From positions 1 to 14,797 of the forward strand of contig JAGSPS010000087.1 in NCBI GenBank assembly GCA_018262315.1: a stretch of DNA of 14,797 nucleotides. Reading direction: 5' to 3'. The notes under the pieces are model-generated. The model was given only the letters and a program-made list of their open reading frames with translations, searched no databases and was not told the origin of the DNA. This document shows, in pieces, positions 7,667-14,115 of this stretch. The stretch comes from Deltaproteobacteria bacterium (lineage in GTDB: Bacteria > Myxococcota_A > UBA9160 > PR03). The position numbers and the translations under genes were made by a program. The first letter of the stretch is position 1. Each line of letters starts with the position of its first letter.

Positions 7667-9236
7667 CGTTTCCTCCCGAGGGTCCGCTGAAGACGGGCCC
7701 GAGCCGTTCGTGGGCCAGGACGAAGCGCCCGGCCAGGTCGTCGTAGCGATCGCGGTACTCCGCGCGCGGCTCATAGCGCCGGCGCAGGGCGAGCCGGTTG
7801 CCGGCCGTCGCGAGGTCGAGGAGTCCGAGCCGGTGGAAGGCCAGCAGCGCGGCGCCGCGGCAGTTGGTGAGCGTCGGATCGGCGAGCTGGCGCACGGGGC
7901 GGTTGCAGACGTCGGCCAGCACTTGTGCCCAGGCATCCGAGCGCGCGCCGCCGGCGGCGAAGACGAGTTCATCGTGGCGACGCCCGGTCAGCGCTTCGAC
8001 GTGGGGCAGCATCCAGCGCAGCTGGAACGCGACGCCTTCGAGCGTCGCGCGGACCAGGTGGGCGCGCGTGGTGGCGAGGCTCAGGTTGAGGAAGCCGGCG
8101 CGTGCCGTGAGATCGCCGGCGGGCGCCCACGCACCCGCGAGCCAGGGCAGGAAGAGCACCCCGCCGGCTCCGGGCTCGGTGGCCTCCACGACGGCGTCGA
8201 GCGCGGCGAAGGCGTCTTCGCGGCGGTGATCGCCGAGCTCGTCACGCACGCAGAGCAATCCCTCGAGCACGAACTCCAGCGCTTTGCCCGCGAGGCCGCC
8301 CTCGGCCATCAGCACGTGCCGGTCCGGAATCGGCGCCGGCTGCGTCAGCAGGAAGTGGCCGAGATCGGCGCGCATCGTGTCGACCAGCGTCGTCGGCACC
8401 AGCGTCGTGCCGATCGACACACCGAGGCGATCGCCCACGTGGCTCGCCGTTCCAAACGTCAGGGCTTGCGTGTCGTTGATCGCCGAGAAGACGCGGATGC
8501 CGCGCGGCAGGCCCCACGCTGCGGCGTGTTCCGGCAGCAGCTCGCCTACTACGTCGTCGGGCGCCACCAACTCCGGGAGCTTCGCGCGATCGACGCCCGA
8601 CGCCTCGATGATCTCGTCGCACCAGCCGCCTGCGCTGCCGCGCCGGTTGTCGGTCAGCAGCAGCGGGAACGCCGTGCAGACGTTGGCGGTGACGCGACCG
8701 CTGAGGCGCGCGGTCAGGTAGTCCATCGGCTCGACGTAGGCGTGGGCCTTCGCGTGGATCTCGGGGCGTTCGGTCTGGAACCAGAGCCAGTGCGCCAGCG
8801 AATCGCTCCCGTTGCCGGCTGACGGCATGCCGTGTTGCTCGAGCCAGAGCTTCCAGAGTTCCGGGTGGCGGCCGGTGAGTTCGCGCGTCACGGGCCCGCC
8901 GCGCGTATCGAGGTACAACAGCAGCGGTCCGACCGGGTGCCCCACGGTATCGACCGGCACCAGCGACGAGTATTGGCTGCCGCACAGGATCGCCGCGACC
9001 CGCGTGCGCGCGTCGGGCGCCGCCGCCAGCGCGCGCAGGATCGAGCGCCCGAGCGCAGTCCAGATCTCCTCGGGGTCTTCCTCCGCGCCGCCGTCCGGCA
9101 GCAGCCGCATCGCCACCGCTTCGGTGGCCGAGCCGAACGCGCGCCCCGCGGCGTCCACCAACGCGACGCGGACTCCGCTGCTGCCGAGGTCGATGGCGAG
9201 GACCAGCGGGGAGTGGGAGGAGGGGGGCGCGCTCAC
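7659..9236 (-). CDS. FGGY-family carbohydrate kinase (xylulokinase-like)
   Basis: A 525-residue kinase of the ASKHA fold. The N-terminal phosphate-1 motif LAIDLGSSGVRVALVD (about 12-27) starts domain I. FSAINDTQALTFG carries the expected catalytic base Asp255, SIGTT the phosphate-2 loop, and FAAGGARSDAWAQVLAD (about 424-440) the second FGGY signature that binds ADP. Length is normal for the family, which phosphorylates sugars and polyols such as xylulose, glycerol or gluconate; the motifs do not tell which. It is the first gene of the minus-strand operon; its stop overlaps the PLP-lyase start by eight bases, so product and substrate are probably shared. The start is GTG at 9236 (CAC on the + strand); no strong ribosome binding site precedes it, and the next ATG lies beyond the phosphate-1 motif. 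The promoter must lie right of 9236. Confidence 0.9.
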   Translation of the reverse strand: MSAPPSSHSPLVLAIDLGSSGVRVALVDAAGRAFGSATEAVAMRLLPDGGAEEDPEEIWTALGRSILRALAAAPDARTRVAAILCGSQYSSLVPVDTVGHPVGPLLLYLDTRGGPVTRELTGRHPELWKLWLEQHGMPSAGNGSDSLAHWLWFQTERPEIHAKAHAYVEPMDYLTARLSGRVTANVCTAFPLLLTDNRRGSAGGWCDEIIEASGVDRAKLPELVAPDDVVGELLPEHAAAWGLPRGIRVFSAINDTQALTFGTASHVGDRLGVSIGTTLVPTTLVDTMRADLGHFLLTQPAPIPDRHVLMAEGGLAGKALEFVLEGLLCVRDELGDHRREDAFAALDAVVEATEPGAGGVLFLPWLAGAWAPAGDLTARAGFLNLSLATTRAHLVRATLEGVAFQLRWMLPHVEALTGRRHDELVFAAGGARSDAWAQVLADVCNRPVRQLADPTLTNCRGAALLAFHRLGLLDLATAGNRLALRRRYEPRAEYRDRYDDLAGRFVLAHERLGPVFSGPSGGNDG

Positions 9237-9639
9237 GGAGGCGGGAAGATCGAACGGGTGGGAGAGAGAGTCAAGCTGGCCGGAAAGCTCGCGGCTGTTG
9301 CAGACGTCTCGAAGGGGCAGCGCTGGGCGACGCAGCAGATCGACCAGGCGTACGCGATGCTGTTGTCGTCACACTTCCAGGGATTCTGTCGCGATCTTCA
9401 CTCCGAATCGGTGGACGCCCTAGTTGCGCCTGCACTTCTGCGGCGAACGCTCCGGGCGGAGGTGCGGAGATTGCCCCCGAGGCGCTTATGCTCTCGCTCG
9501 TCGTCGCCGTTCCGTCCTTTCGCGTTTGCTGGCAGCGCGCCGGCGGCGTCGCCTCCGCGGAACTCGCGTCCCCGCGTTCACCAGCGCCGCAGCGCGCGAG
9601 AGAGGCTACCGTGCGGGCGCCGACGAAGGAGACAGCGAG
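9237..9639. other. Interval between divergent genes, with a gene remnant
   Basis: About 400 bases between the kinase start (read left) and the small coiled-coil gene (read right). The left half holds a recognisable coding fragment on the + strand, listed separately. The right half (about 9480-9620) shows no coding pattern or clear dyad. It must contain promoters in both directions, but I could not pick out convincing -35/-10 boxes. Confidence 0.6.
9258..9470 (+). pseudogene. Probable remnant of a hypothetical-protein gene (FQGFCRDLHxE motif)
   Basis: Reading from GTG 9258, the frame gives a protein-like stretch: KLAGKLAAVADVSKG, then WATQQIDQAYAMLLSSHFQ and GFCRDLHSESVDAL. The helical FQ(G/A)FCRDLH pattern looks like the N-terminal helix region of a bacterial hypothetical-protein family I know only by its motif. 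After about residue 60 the frame dissolves into Arg/Pro-rich shadow sequence without a clean end. No ribosome binding site precedes the GTG. I read this as a truncated, decayed gene. It may instead be chance similarity: the motif match is from memory. Boundaries are approximate. Confidence 0.4.
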
Positions 9640-9897
9640 ATGTCGCAGACCAACGACGAGATGCGCCGCGAACTCGAACGGCTGAAGGCGGAGAACGAGG
9701 CGCTCAAGGCGAAGGAGCGCCGCGGCACGCGGCTCCAGGTGAGCGAGAAGGGAGGAGTCTCGCTCTACGGGATCCGCCGCTTCCCGGTGACGTTCTACAA
9801 GGAAGAGTGGGATCGCATCCTCGGCATGACGGCAGAGATCCGCGCCTTCATCGCGGAGAACGAAGGGAAGCTGAAGAAGCCGCGCGGGGCGGAGTAG
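9640..9897 (+). CDS. Conserved-looking small coiled-coil protein, 85 aa
   Basis: ATG 9640 to TAG 9895-9897. The first third is a charged heptad-like coiled coil (MRRELERLKAENEALKAKE). The second part is a compact segment, GGVSLYGIRRFPVTFYKEEW, followed by a helix ending FIAENEGKLKK. This two-part layout (coiled coil, then VSxYGxxRFPVTxYxxxW) is one I associate with a widespread bacterial hypothetical protein of unknown role; that is recall, not a search result. The start at 9640 is preferred to the longer frame from 9424 because AAGGAG (9626-9631) sits eight bases upstream, and the extra 72 codons are an Arg-rich stretch of non-coding character. No signal peptide or membrane segment. Likely cytosolic and oligomeric through the coiled coil. 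Confidence 0.75.
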   Translation: MSQTNDEMRRELERLKAENEALKAKERRGTRLQVSEKGGVSLYGIRRFPVTFYKEEWDRILGMTAEIRAFIAENEGKLKKPRGAE

Positions 9898-9914
9898 GCG
9901 CGCGTCAGCGCGCC
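9897..9914. terminator. GC-only hairpin joining two convergent stop codons
   Basis: GGCGCGC (9897-9903) and GCGCGCC (9908-9914) form a perfect 7-bp stem with loop GTCA. The last base of the plus-strand TAG is the first stem base, and the minus-strand TGA (9907-9905) lies in the loop. It could stop transcription from both sides, though there is no T-run; in a GC-rich host such stems often stand in for terminators. Confidence 0.45.
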
Positions 9915-10648
9915 GCGCCGCGCGGTCTCTGCCGGCGCGCCCGCATCAGCGCCGCGAGCGCCGCGAGCGCCGCAGCCGCCGAGCCGGCCGGCTCCGGCAC
10001 CCGCATGAACTTCGTCACGAGACCCTGGGTGTCGGCGGCCCCGGTCGTCGCGTCCACACTGCCGCCGGTGAGACCCGCCGAGTACATGCGGCCGACCGGG
10101 TCGGCGTCGAGGTTCACCGCATCGAAGATCGGAGAGCCGCCGGATGTGTACGGCTGCACGAACACGTCGAGCAGCAGATTGCCGCCGGTGTACGCGAAGG
10201 GCTGGTCGAACCAGATCTCGATGTCGAAGTCGAGCGGGCCGCCACCGGGTCCGCTCGCCGCGCTCGCGAGCGGGAGCGGGCCGGACGCCATGAGCGTGTA
10301 GACGGCGCCTATGTTGAGCGCGAACTCCGTGGCCAGGTTCTCTCCCTGTGCGGTGGTGCCGAGGAAGATGTCGACGTCGGGGATCTCGTACGCGAAGCTC
10401 GGCTGCGCAGGGCCGGCTCCGTTGGGCCGGAATGCGATTCCGTAGATCGGGAACGGACCGGGCGGAATGTCGTCGTCGAGATACACCTGCTGGTAGCGCG
10501 CATTGCCGCCACCGATGCTGAACGGGATGGCGTTGTTGGAGTCGCCTTCGACCGCCTCGCTCGCGCTCGGCAAGACGAACGCGTCCAGCGCGTGGGCAAG
10601 CGGCGCCAGCAGAAGCGAGATCAAGACCACTGCGATTCGGACCTTCAT
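9905..10648 (-). CDS. PEP-CTERM sorting domain protein
   Basis: A 247-residue exported protein. Residues 1-20 are a signal peptide (MKVRIAVVLISLLLAPLAHA). The C-terminus carries VPEPAG, a hydrophobic Ala/Leu helix and an Arg-rich tail (MRARRQRPRGAAR): the tripartite PEP-CTERM signal processed by an exosortase. Between them is a Gly/Pro/Asp-rich beta domain with the arrangement common in these proteins: ARYQQVYLDDDI, YGIAFRPNG, VDIFLGTT, FDIEIWFDQPFAY, GGNLLLDVFV. Such proteins are thought to be anchored or released at the outer surface; the role of this one is unknown. The ATG at 10648 has GGGAG about seven bases upstream. Its stop lies 8 bases from the convergent coiled-coil gene, inside a shared hairpin. 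No exosortase gene is in the window. Confidence 0.88.
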   Translation of the reverse strand: MKVRIAVVLISLLLAPLAHALDAFVLPSASEAVEGDSNNAIPFSIGGGNARYQQVYLDDDIPPGPFPIYGIAFRPNGAGPAQPSFAYEIPDVDIFLGTTAQGENLATEFALNIGAVYTLMASGPLPLASAASGPGGGPLDFDIEIWFDQPFAYTGGNLLLDVFVQPYTSGGSPIFDAVNLDADPVGRMYSAGLTGGSVDATTGAADTQGLVTKFMRVPEPAGSAAAALAALAALMRARRQRPRGAAR

Positions 10649-10745
10649 GGATTGGCTCCCAGGATCAGCAATTGTGAGCGAACGATAGACTGATCGCGTT
10701 CCGCCGTCGATCGGGGACCGCCCCCGGCAGCCGCATCATTCTCCG

Positions 10746-11219
10746 CTACCGGGGACCGGCTCGCGCAGCCGCTCCGACGCCGGCGCAGTAGCGGACCACG
10801 GCCGGGATGGCGTCGGCGACTTCCGCGGCGATCTTCGCGAACCCGCACGATGGCGCGAGCCACAGCACGTCGATTCAGCGGAACGGCTCGCGCGGATCGA
10901 GCCGTCGCCGAAGTGGCGCCCCTCGATCTCCACCGACGGAAAGAAGACTGGGATCGCACTCGACGCCATCGGGTGTTCGTTCGACGCGGATGCGCGTGCG
11001 CTCGACGCTGAAGCGCCCGCGCTGCCAGAGCGGCACGTCGGAGCGCGCGTCCACGAAGAAGACACCGTTCGCTGTATAGAGGTTCTTGGCCGGGATCGCG
11101 AACGCGCGCAACACGCCCGAGTCGCCCCGCAGCAGACCGAAGTCGAGCAAACCCCGCAGCACGCGCACCTGGTAGGCCCCGCGCGCGCCGCCGCCCGCGA
11201 ACACGAGCGCGGTCCGGAT
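10746..11219 (-). pseudogene. Degraded patatin-like phospholipase
   Basis: Pieces of a patatin-family lipid hydrolase appear in three minus-strand frames. Piece 1 (from 11219) has RTALVFAGGGARGAYQVRVL, the oxyanion-hole loop, then jumps to GVLRAFAIPAKNLYTANGVF, so the segment holding the GxSxG nucleophile is missing. Piece 2 has MASSAIPVFFPSVEIEGRHF followed by GDGSIR with the catalytic Asp. Piece 3 (10868-10746) has VLWLAPSCGFAKIAAEVADA and IPAVVRY, a C-terminal pattern of the family, ending at TAG 10748-10746. The shift from piece 1 to piece 2 is explained by a tandem duplication GTTCGTTC (10975-10982 on the + strand): removing one copy gives VEHPMASSAIP in one frame. A further deletion separates pieces 2 and 3. 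With the nucleophile gone it cannot be an active patatin. Edges are approximate. Confidence 0.85.
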
Positions 11220-11643
11220 CCGCGCGGCGCCGGGGTCCCGCGGCTCGGACGCCGTCCTCCGCGCGCCCCGGGCGGCTCGCACGCGAGCGCGCGCTGCAGG
11301 ATCGCGGTGGCGAAGCTCGCGCACTCGGCCACGGCGCGCCCTCCTCGCCGGGGAGCGTCAGAGCGCCCGCAATCGGTCCCGCAATCGCCGCCGGTCCGTC
11401 GTGTCGGTTGGCGCCATTTCCCTCAAAGGACGGCAGCCTGCACGAAGGGCCGAGCGAGCCGAGAGCCGGCGCGAGACCAATACCCGCCATGGGTTGGAGC
11501 ACCCACTGGGAAGCGGGCGATCGCTCAGACTTCGGCGCGCACCGTGTTCAGCGGAGTGCAATTCTGCTATTCCTCGGGCCCGCGATACCGCGACGGCACG
11601 GCGCTGCGCGGGTGTCAGCGCTCACTCGAGGAGGATCCGTCGA
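11220..11643. other. Gene-free interval
   Basis: About 420 bases between the patatin remnant and the small secreted protein. ORFs here are Arg/Ala/Pro-rich shadows without ribosome binding sites. A minus-strand stretch near 11332-11280 (MAECASFATAILQRALA) looks slightly protein-like and could be a further decayed piece, but I cannot assign it. The promoter of the small secreted gene should lie in the right part; the region turns locally less GC-rich around 11555-11575, but no clear boxes stand out. Confidence 0.5.
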
Positions 11644-11985
11644 ATGCGCTCCCTTTCCAGTGCACTGCTCCTGGCCGCCGGCCTCGTCCTGGTCGGTTCC
11701 GTTGCGACCTGGGCGCAAGCACCCCATTCGGTCAACTACGACTTTCACGAGCCGAACGACCTCAAGGCGTACGAGCCGCCGGGTCCGGGTCCGGGCACGG
11801 ATGGCACCGGCAATCAACTGCCGGCGATACAAGCCGGCCTCGGCCGTCCGCTCGGCATCTACCCGCCGCGGGTTCTCGACCAGGCCCTGCTGAACGACCC
11901 CGACACCGTCAAGTGGCCGACGCTCGACAAGTCGGAGTGGGAGAAGCTCAAGGGCAACTACCAGATCGTTCCCCGCCGCAAGTAG
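11644..11985 (+). CDS. Small secreted protein of unknown function, 113 aa
   Basis: ATG 11644 to TAG 11983-11985, with a strong ribosome binding site GAGGAGGA (11628-11635) eight bases upstream, which decides this start over longer frames. Residues 1-25 are a typical signal peptide (MRSLSSALLLAAGLVLVGSV, then ATWAQ), cleaved about after Ala24-Gln25. The mature part of about 88 residues is rich in Pro, Gly and Asp (EPPGPGPGTDG, 44-54), with Trp91 and Trp99 near a charged end (LDKSEWEKLKGNY). It has no Cys, no haem motif and no membrane segment, so it is probably a soluble periplasmic protein. I do not recognise a family. It shares strand with the PEP-CTERM gene 151 bases downstream, but a hairpin lies between them. 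Confidence 0.72.
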   Translation: MRSLSSALLLAAGLVLVGSVATWAQAPHSVNYDFHEPNDLKAYEPPGPGPGTDGTGNQLPAIQAGLGRPLGIYPPRVLDQALLNDPDTVKWPTLDKSEWEKLKGNYQIVPRRK

Positions 11986-12026
11986 GCCGACCTCGACGCG
12001 CGCGTATCGCCGGCAGCTCTAGCGCT

Positions 12027-12044
12027 GGCGCGAAGCTACGCGCC
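12027..12044 (+). terminator. 6-bp GC hairpin after the small secreted gene
   Basis: GGCGCG (12027-12032) pairs with CGCGCC (12039-12044) around AAGCTA, 41 bases after the stop at 11985. There is no T-run, only CTCTCGTTG downstream, so this is at most a weak terminator. Confidence 0.25.
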
Positions 12045-12136
12045 GCTCTCGTTGCCGGATTCGGCGAGGCCGCTGTCGAACCATCGGCCGCGCCGTACGC
12101 GGACCGCCTCCGAGGGCGATGGACGGAGGACTCGCC

Positions 12137-13006
12137 ATGCCCGCAGCCTTCGCGCGCCTCGCTTGCGCCGCAGCCGGGCTTGCGGCGTTCGGGATTCCCG
12201 CCGCTGCGGACGCGGAGACCTTCGTGTCGATCGTCGCGGTGCAGACGGCAGCGGGATGGTTCCTCGAGACCGATCTCGACGGCTCGCCGGGAACGATCCC
12301 CGACGCGACGCTCACACCGCCCGGCGGGTCCCCGCTCACACTCACCTGCGAGTTCGCCGGCGGGGAGGACCGATGCTTCCGGACCGATCCGCCCGCGGAT
12401 GGGGTGGGCTTCGGGAGCCTGGCGGCCCTGCTCGCGATCTATCCCGCCGGGTCGTATCTGCTCTCGCTCGATGGCGGTGCGCTCACCGCGCAGCTCGATT
12501 TTGCGCCCGCGGAGCCGGATGGGAGCGTGGCCGTGATGTTGCCGGCAAATGGCGCCGTCGGCGTGAGTCCGACACCCAGCATCGCGTTCACGAACGACTG
12601 CGACACGTGCGGCTTCCTGTTCTTCGAGATCGAGGGCTTCGACGCGACCGACGGCATCTCGCTCGAGACGACGCGGATCGGCCCGCCGCCGTTTCCGGCC
12701 ACCGGCACGGTCGATTACGCCGAGCTGAGTTCGCTCGGGGGACCCAAACCGGCTGCGCTGCCCGACGGCAGCTACCGGCTCGCCGCCGGTGCGGGGCGCG
12801 GCTCGCTCACGGACGAGACCTTCCAGGAGGGGGGCGGCTTTCAATACGGGACGGGCGCCGAGCGAAGGACCACGACGGGCTTCACGGTGCCCGAGCCGGC
12901 GGGCGGTCTCGCGTCGGCAGCCATGCTGGGCGCGTTCGGGGCCTGCGCGCGCTGGCGCCACGTCCACGGCCGCGCGGATCGGCCGCTTCCCGACCCGCCC
13001 TGCTAA
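12137..13006 (+). CDS. PEP-CTERM sorting domain protein
   Basis: A 289-residue exported protein. Residues 1-26 form a signal peptide ending AADA, before ETFVS. The C-terminus has VPEPAG, a small-residue hydrophobic stretch (GLASAAMLGAFGACA) and the basic cluster RWRHVHGR, the PEP-CTERM layout, followed by an unusually long tail DRPLPDPPC. The central region is beta-rich with two cysteine pairs (one around TCEFAGGEDRC, one in NDCDTC) that could form disulfides, and a MLPANGAVGVSPTPSIAF strand pair resembling Ig-like repeats. Function unknown; the hydrophobic helix is weaker than that of the other PEP-CTERM protein here. ATG 12137 is preferred to ATG 12119 because GGAGGA (12125-12130) stands six bases before it and the six extra codons would contain that site. 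Its stop overlaps the stop of the convergent downstream gene. Confidence 0.82.
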   Translation: MPAAFARLACAAAGLAAFGIPAAADAETFVSIVAVQTAAGWFLETDLDGSPGTIPDATLTPPGGSPLTLTCEFAGGEDRCFRTDPPADGVGFGSLAALLAIYPAGSYLLSLDGGALTAQLDFAPAEPDGSVAVMLPANGAVGVSPTPSIAFTNDCDTCGFLFFEIEGFDATDGISLETTRIGPPPFPATGTVDYAELSSLGGPKPAALPDGSYRLAAGAGRGSLTDETFQEGGGFQYGTGAERRTTTGFTVPEPAGGLASAAMLGAFGACARWRHVHGRADRPLPDPPC

Positions 13007-13410
13007 CGAGGGTCGAGGCGGATTGCGACGTGGCGGCGTCCGGCGCCGCTCAGGGCACGCAAGAGCTGCTCGGACCAGCCGTACTTCGCGAGCGTGAGTT
13101 CGTCGATGCGCGCGACGGTCGCCGCGTCCTCGACGACGGCGGCGCCGAAGGCGCGAGTCGCCCCGCCGCGTTCGAGGTCGACTGCCGGGTTCGCGCGCAC
13201 GCGCGGCAGCCACGAGGAGTTGTCGGCGCCCGTGCGGAGCCAGGCGGCGCCCGCGTCGTCCACCACCCACACGCGCGTCGGGTGGTCGCCGGCCGCGTCG
13301 CGTGTGTGCACCACGACCACCTCGACGCGCTCCGCCATCGCGACATAGAGCAAGCCCAGCGCGCCGCCGAGCACGACGAGCGAAATGCCGAGCCACTTGA
13401 GGATCTTCAC
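13003..13410 (-). CDS. Membrane-anchored split-barrel protein, deazaflavin-dependent nitroreductase-like
   Basis: A 135-residue protein with one N-terminal membrane helix (about 5-26, LKWLGISLVVLGGALGLLYVAM), after which the chain follows the split beta-barrel pattern of the F420/flavin-binding nitroreductase-like group: VEVVVVHTRD, then HPTRVWVVDDAGAAWLR, and TGADNSSWLPRVRANPAVDL with the typical W..N..ANP motif. It ends in a helix (IDELTLAKYGW) and a final strand. The barrel binds a flavin or deazaflavin in relatives; whether this one does is unknown, as the known catalytic residues are poorly conserved. Topology suggests a tail facing the periplasm or cytosol behind one anchor. The start is GTG at 13410, with GGGAGG about seven bases upstream. 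Its stop (13005-13003) overlaps the TAA of the convergent PEP-CTERM gene. Confidence 0.68.
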   Translation of the reverse strand: MKILKWLGISLVVLGGALGLLYVAMAERVEVVVVHTRDAAGDHPTRVWVVDDAGAAWLRTGADNSSWLPRVRANPAVDLERGGATRAFGAAVVEDAATVARIDELTLAKYGWSEQLLRALSGAGRRHVAIRLDPR

Positions 13411-13691
13411 GTGGTTCCTCCCTGGTGCGCGCGCGCCATGGTGACAGAACTCGAGCCGCGGATGCGAGTCGCAGGCTCGGCTGCGGCCCTCCCTGGAGAT
13501 TCACAGGCCAGCGTCTACGGCAAGCGGAGCCCCGCGTGCGGCGCTTGCCCGATCTCCGCAGCGCCGCTATTCCCGCAAGCGTCCGGCGGCTCGCTGGCGC
13601 GACGGAGTTGCCGGACAGCGCGTGGCGTCTGCGCTCGCGCAGTTTGCTCGACGTCGCACTCTCCCGCCCCTTCCACACATCGGAGACACGC
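13411..13691. promoter_or_regulatory. Divergent promoter region with two long-loop dyads
   Basis: This 281-base gap separates two divergently read genes and must hold both promoters. Two inverted repeats are clear: GGCAAGCG (13519-13526) with CGCTTGCC (13542-13549), and GTCCGGC (13581-13587) with GCCGGAC (13610-13616). Each could be an operator dyad or RNA hairpin. I found no convincing -10 or -35 boxes and no coding fragment. Confidence 0.4.
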
Positions 13692-14060
13692 ATGGTCGGT
13701 TACGTCACGCTCGGAACGAACGACATCGCCGCCGCGGCGAAGTTCTACGACGCCCTGCTCGGCACGCTCGGCGCGAAGCGCCTGATGGATTCCGAGCGAT
13801 TCATCGCGTGGGGTCCGAGCCCGGGCGCGACGATGCTCGCGATCATCAAGCCCTTCGACAAGCAGCCGGCGACTCCGGGCAACGGCGTGATGGTGGCGCT
13901 CCAGGTCGAGAGCAAGGCCAAGGTCGATGCGCTCTACCAGAAGGCGCTCGCGCTCGGTGCTCGGGACGAGGGCGCGGCCGGCCCGCGTGGCCCCGGTTTC
14001 TACGCCGGCTACTTCCGCGACCCCGACGGCAACAAGCTGAACGCGTTCTTCATGGGATGA
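13692..14060 (+). CDS. VOC-superfamily (glyoxalase/bleomycin-resistance fold) protein
   Basis: A 122-residue single VOC module. The first beta-alpha-beta unit is VGYVTLGTNDIAAAAKFYDA with LLGTLGAKR; the second includes MVALQVESKAKVDALYQKAL, and the end is the usual YAGYFRDPDGNKLNAFF. This matches small stand-alone VOC proteins annotated as glyoxalase-like. The usual first metal ligand (His in strand one) is replaced, with Tyr-Val-Thr at that place, and the final Glu is not evident (NKLNAF), so a metal-dependent glyoxalase I activity is doubtful; binding of a small ligand or another reaction is more likely. ATG 13692 has GGAGA about seven bases upstream; longer frames lack one. The next gene starts 55 bases downstream on the same strand, without an obvious terminator between. 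Confidence 0.85.
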   Translation: MVGYVTLGTNDIAAAAKFYDALLGTLGAKRLMDSERFIAWGPSPGATMLAIIKPFDKQPATPGNGVMVALQVESKAKVDALYQKALALGARDEGAAGPRGPGFYAGYFRDPDGNKLNAFFMG

Positions 14061-14115
14061 CGCCGCAGTGATCTGAGAGCTGCGCCGATCGCGCGGACGA
14101 GCGTGAGGGTCTCGC

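Noticed and set aside
9424..9639. N-terminal extension of the small coiled-coil protein
   Set aside because: The 72 extra codons are Arg-rich with no ribosome binding site, while the internal ATG 9640 has AAGGAG at good spacing.
8832..10301. A 489-codon plus-strand ORF
   Set aside because: Left part is antisense to the kinase and right part antisense to the PEP-CTERM gene. Only the short stretch 9258-9470 looks protein-like and is reported as a remnant.
11366..11387. Tandem copy of CCCGCAATCG as a possible repeat array
   Set aside because: Only two 10-base units with a 2-base gap, no further copies; too short to call a repeat or CRISPR.
10645..11502. A 285-codon minus-strand ORF over the patatin remnant as an intact gene
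   Set aside because: It contains none of the patatin motifs in its own frame; those lie in two other frames and in a third short piece.
12119..12136. Upstream ATG as start of the second PEP-CTERM gene
   Set aside because: Using it would put the ribosome binding site GGAGGA inside the coding sequence and lengthen the signal peptide with acidic residues; ATG 12137 fits better.
11948..13693. A 581-codon minus-strand ORF
   Set aside because: It spans two supported genes in wrong frames and has Arg/Gly-rich shadow composition.
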